58,881 bases of DNA from an uncultured Faecalibaculum sp. (lineage in GTDB: Bacteria > Bacillota_I > Bacilli_A > Erysipelotrichales > Erysipelotrichaceae), in NCBI RefSeq assembly GCF_910588395.1, contig NZ_CAJUPA010000012.1, forward strand, positions 1 through 58,881, in the 5' to 3' direction. Under the pieces are notes generated by a model that was given only the letters and a program-made list of their open reading frames with translations, was not told where the DNA came from and ran no database searches. A program made the translations under genes and the position numbers. This document shows positions 57,294-58,881 of this stretch, piece after piece (the first letter of the stretch is position 1; the number at the start of each line of letters is the position of its first letter).

Positions 57294-57527
57294 TCAATTT
57301 CCTTCTGTTCCTTCAATCATATCTACCTGGGATTCAAATCTGGCTCTTTCTGCCGGATCACTCAGATCCGGTGTCCGTTCCGTCAGCGTATCACTCAGCG
57401 ACTTGTTCTGTTCCTCAATGGTTCTGCTCTCTTCCGGTGCTTTCACCCCACGAGTGGAAAACCAAAGGATGAACCCCAATACCAGTACAGCCATCGCAGC
57501 AAGCAGAATTTTTGTTGGAGTCCTCAT
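57294..57527 (-). CDS. Small single-pass membrane protein
   Basis: A 77-residue protein with one membrane helix (residues about 6-25, ILLAAMAVLVLGFILWF) and an acidic, charged C-terminal part (EESRTIEEQNKSLSDTLTERTPDLSDPAERARFESQVDMIEG) likely to be helical. GGAGGTGA precedes ATG 57527 at good distance, supporting a real gene. Family unknown. It lies downstream of the ABC transporter genes on the same strand and may belong with them. Confidence 0.55.
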   Translation of the reverse strand: MRTPTKILLAAMAVLVLGFILWFSTRGVKAPEESRTIEEQNKSLSDTLTERTPDLSDPAERARFESQVDMIEGTEGN

Positions 57528-57688
57528 GACTTCACCTCCAGAATAAGTAGGATATTTTAACCTCTAATGCTCATGGCAGATAGCAGAGGAGCTGTAATTA
57601 TAGAGTTATTGAAGCTATGTTCAATTTGATCCATTGGTCTATCCTTTATCACAATTGCCTTTCCTGAGAAAAAGATAACAGATAGATT

Positions 57689-58300
57689 TCACGCAAATTT
57701 AACGGAATTCAACATCAGAATAACCAATATTCCCAGAGAACACAGGACACTTTTCCAGTCTCTGTGGATATTTGCAACTCCCGCAATCTGCACAGCTTTC
57801 ATAAACGTGATTCCGGTTTCGCGAAGGAATACTACATCTTCGTCCAGAAGGACCAGACCAATCAAGATACACTCAGCCAGCACCGGAACTGTATATCTGA
57901 TATCTGTGAGACCCAGCCATACGAAAACAGCCTGACAGACCCACAACAGAGGATGTATGACTTCTCTTGAAGAAGCGGATTCACAGACAATACTCATCGC
58001 AAAAAGCATATAAAGCATAATTATGATGATTTTGAAACTGACAGCGATGGGTATTTTCAGAAGCAGCAGTCCCAACATCACAAAACAGGGAAGAAACTCC
58101 CTGAGACTGTATACAAAAACAGTCCAATCACCTGTCCCCAGCTCCCGAAGCATCTGCATATCGGCCTTCTGACCGGCTGTCATAATCAACATGCTGGCTG
58201 TCGTCAGGCTGAAAAGAAACACAGTGCCGGCCCCTAGCAAAAAGGAACACACATACAGAACAATCTGAAGCACAATGAATATTCGAAATTTACGGTTCAT
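57689..58300 (-). CDS. Polytopic membrane protein, probable ABC transporter permease partner
   Basis: A 203-residue protein with about six membrane helices (for example IFIVLQIVLYVCSFLLGAGTVFLF, FLPCFVMLGLLLLKIPIAVSF, VLCSLGILVILMLN). I do not recognise its family. Its start overlaps the end of the ATPase gene (ATG 58300 lies before the ATPase stop at 58290), so the two are translationally linked and it probably is the membrane subunit or a related accessory. The interhelical KADMQMLRELGTGDW resembles the coupling loop of FtsX-like permeases but this is weak. Confidence 0.5.
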   Translation of the reverse strand: MNRKFRIFIVLQIVLYVCSFLLGAGTVFLFSLTTASMLIMTAGQKADMQMLRELGTGDWTVFVYSLREFLPCFVMLGLLLLKIPIAVSFKIIIIMLYMLFAMSIVCESASSREVIHPLLWVCQAVFVWLGLTDIRYTVPVLAECILIGLVLLDEDVVFLRETGITFMKAVQIAGVANIHRDWKSVLCSLGILVILMLNSVKFA

Positions 58301-58881
58301 AGGACCTGAGCATTCCATCTTCCATATAGAACAGCCGATCTGCCTGTTTTGCCAGATTCAGATCATGCGTCACGACCAGGACAGTCTGACCCATGATCAG
58401 CTGTGATTCCTTCAGCAGCTGCAGGATCCGATCCGTCATCCTTGTATCCAGCGCACTAGCAGGTTCATCCGCCAGAATGACATCGGGCTTCATCAAAAGC
58501 GCTCTCGCTACCATGACCCGTTGTTGCTCTCCCATCGAAAGTTTCCCTGCTTTGTTGTACTCCATGGATTTCAAATTCAGCTTTTCCAGAAGATACTCAT
58601 AATAGTTACTGTCACAGGGCTGTCTTCTGGCTCTGGATACAAGCAGAATGTTTTCCTTTACAGACAACCCCTCCAGCAGATGAATATTCTGCGAAATCCA
58701 TCCCATTCTAAACAGTCTCATCTTTTCCAAATGCCGACTGTTCATCTGTTTCTGGGATATCCCATCGTACAATACATGTCCGGAATCCGGTCTGAGAAGT
58801 CCGGCGATCACTTTGAGCATTGTTGATTTTGAATATCCGAATATTGTTGAGGTCGCTGAGCACCTCTAAAGTTTCTGAATC
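58290..58881 (-). pseudogene. ABC transporter ATPase, damaged Walker A and cut by the window edge
   Basis: From 58820 leftward the frame encodes an ABC ATPase: MLKVIAGLLRPDSG, Q-loop GWISQNIHLLEGLSVKENI, signature LSMGEQQRVMVARALL, Walker B VILADEPASALD and the H-loop VTHDLNLAKQADR. Upstream the same frame reads ...FGYSKSTMLK, then TAG: the Walker A GxSGSGKST has shrunk to GYSKST. A different frame (58836-58881) reads ETLEVLSDLNNIRIF, which looks like the real N-terminal strand. A small internal deletion with frame change seems to have removed part of the P-loop. Belongs to the MacB/LolD-like group by sequence. Confidence 0.65.

Overview
The window looks like a chromosomal segment of a moderately high-GC, low-GC-phylum (Firmicutes/Bacillota) gut anaerobe, most plausibly an Erysipelotrichaceae-type organism. 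This rests on AGGAGG-type ribosome binding sites, tight same-strand operons, the Firmicutes gene set (rnmV-rsmA-ispE, tilS-hpt-ftsH, DUF1146, DUF438, YitT) and a UlaA-type PTS. The genus is an inference from gene content only.

Layout. 1-9 kb: an Rpn-type nuclease/transposase gene and a decayed neighbour, a PHP-family histidinol-phosphatase, a MATE exporter broken by a frameshift behind a structured leader (probable guanidine-IV riboswitch), a cupin / Crp-Fnr divergent pair, a DUF438 hemerythrin-PAS protein and a CDF metal transporter. 9.1-10.8 kb: tRNA-Ser(CGA), a DUF3737 beta-helix protein and a His-rich small protein. 10.9-18.5 kb: a catabolic locus read leftward, made of EIIA, EIIB, EIIC (ascorbate/UlaA class), three different 2-keto-acid aldolases, a SIS isomerase and a PRD regulator. 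18.7-24.7 kb: an Rpn fragment, an RsmC-like methyltransferase, glgB, dus, hslO and a PAP2 phosphatase.

24.7-29.4 kb is an accessory island: an AlbA_2/ATP-binding protein gene broken by a 34-bp tandem duplication and bracketed by 69-bp direct repeats, a hipBA-type pair with a TGA inside hipA, and a fic gene bracketed by identical 29-bp palindromes. 29.4-42.4 kb returns to housekeeping genes (ftsH, hpt, tilS, a tagO/wecA-type transferase, ispE, rsmA, rnmV, a YitT protein) with a very degenerate MreB-like gene among them, then a second Rpn-like protein and a nuclease-helicase (DUF2075). 42.6-54.1 kb carries a purine permease, a cytidylate-kinase-like protein, CapA, a lipoprotein / ECF sigma / membrane protein cluster, an ABC-F gene behind a leader peptide and terminator, proBA and a deoxyinosine glycosylase.

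54.1-56.6 kb holds the most unusual feature: two copies, 1768 bp apart, of a non-coding transcription unit of about 445 nt. Each has its own extended -10 promoter and terminator. About 300 nt are colinear with one mismatch, and they flank a 5'-truncated AlbA_2/ATP-binding gene. I do not recognise the RNA family. The right end has a small lipoprotein, a small membrane protein and an ABC transporter whose ATPase has a damaged Walker A region.

Seven genes in this window are broken (frameshift, nonsense, truncation or duplication). Several lie in accessory genes, so real decay or phase variation is likely, but single-base homopolymer changes could also be sequence errors.
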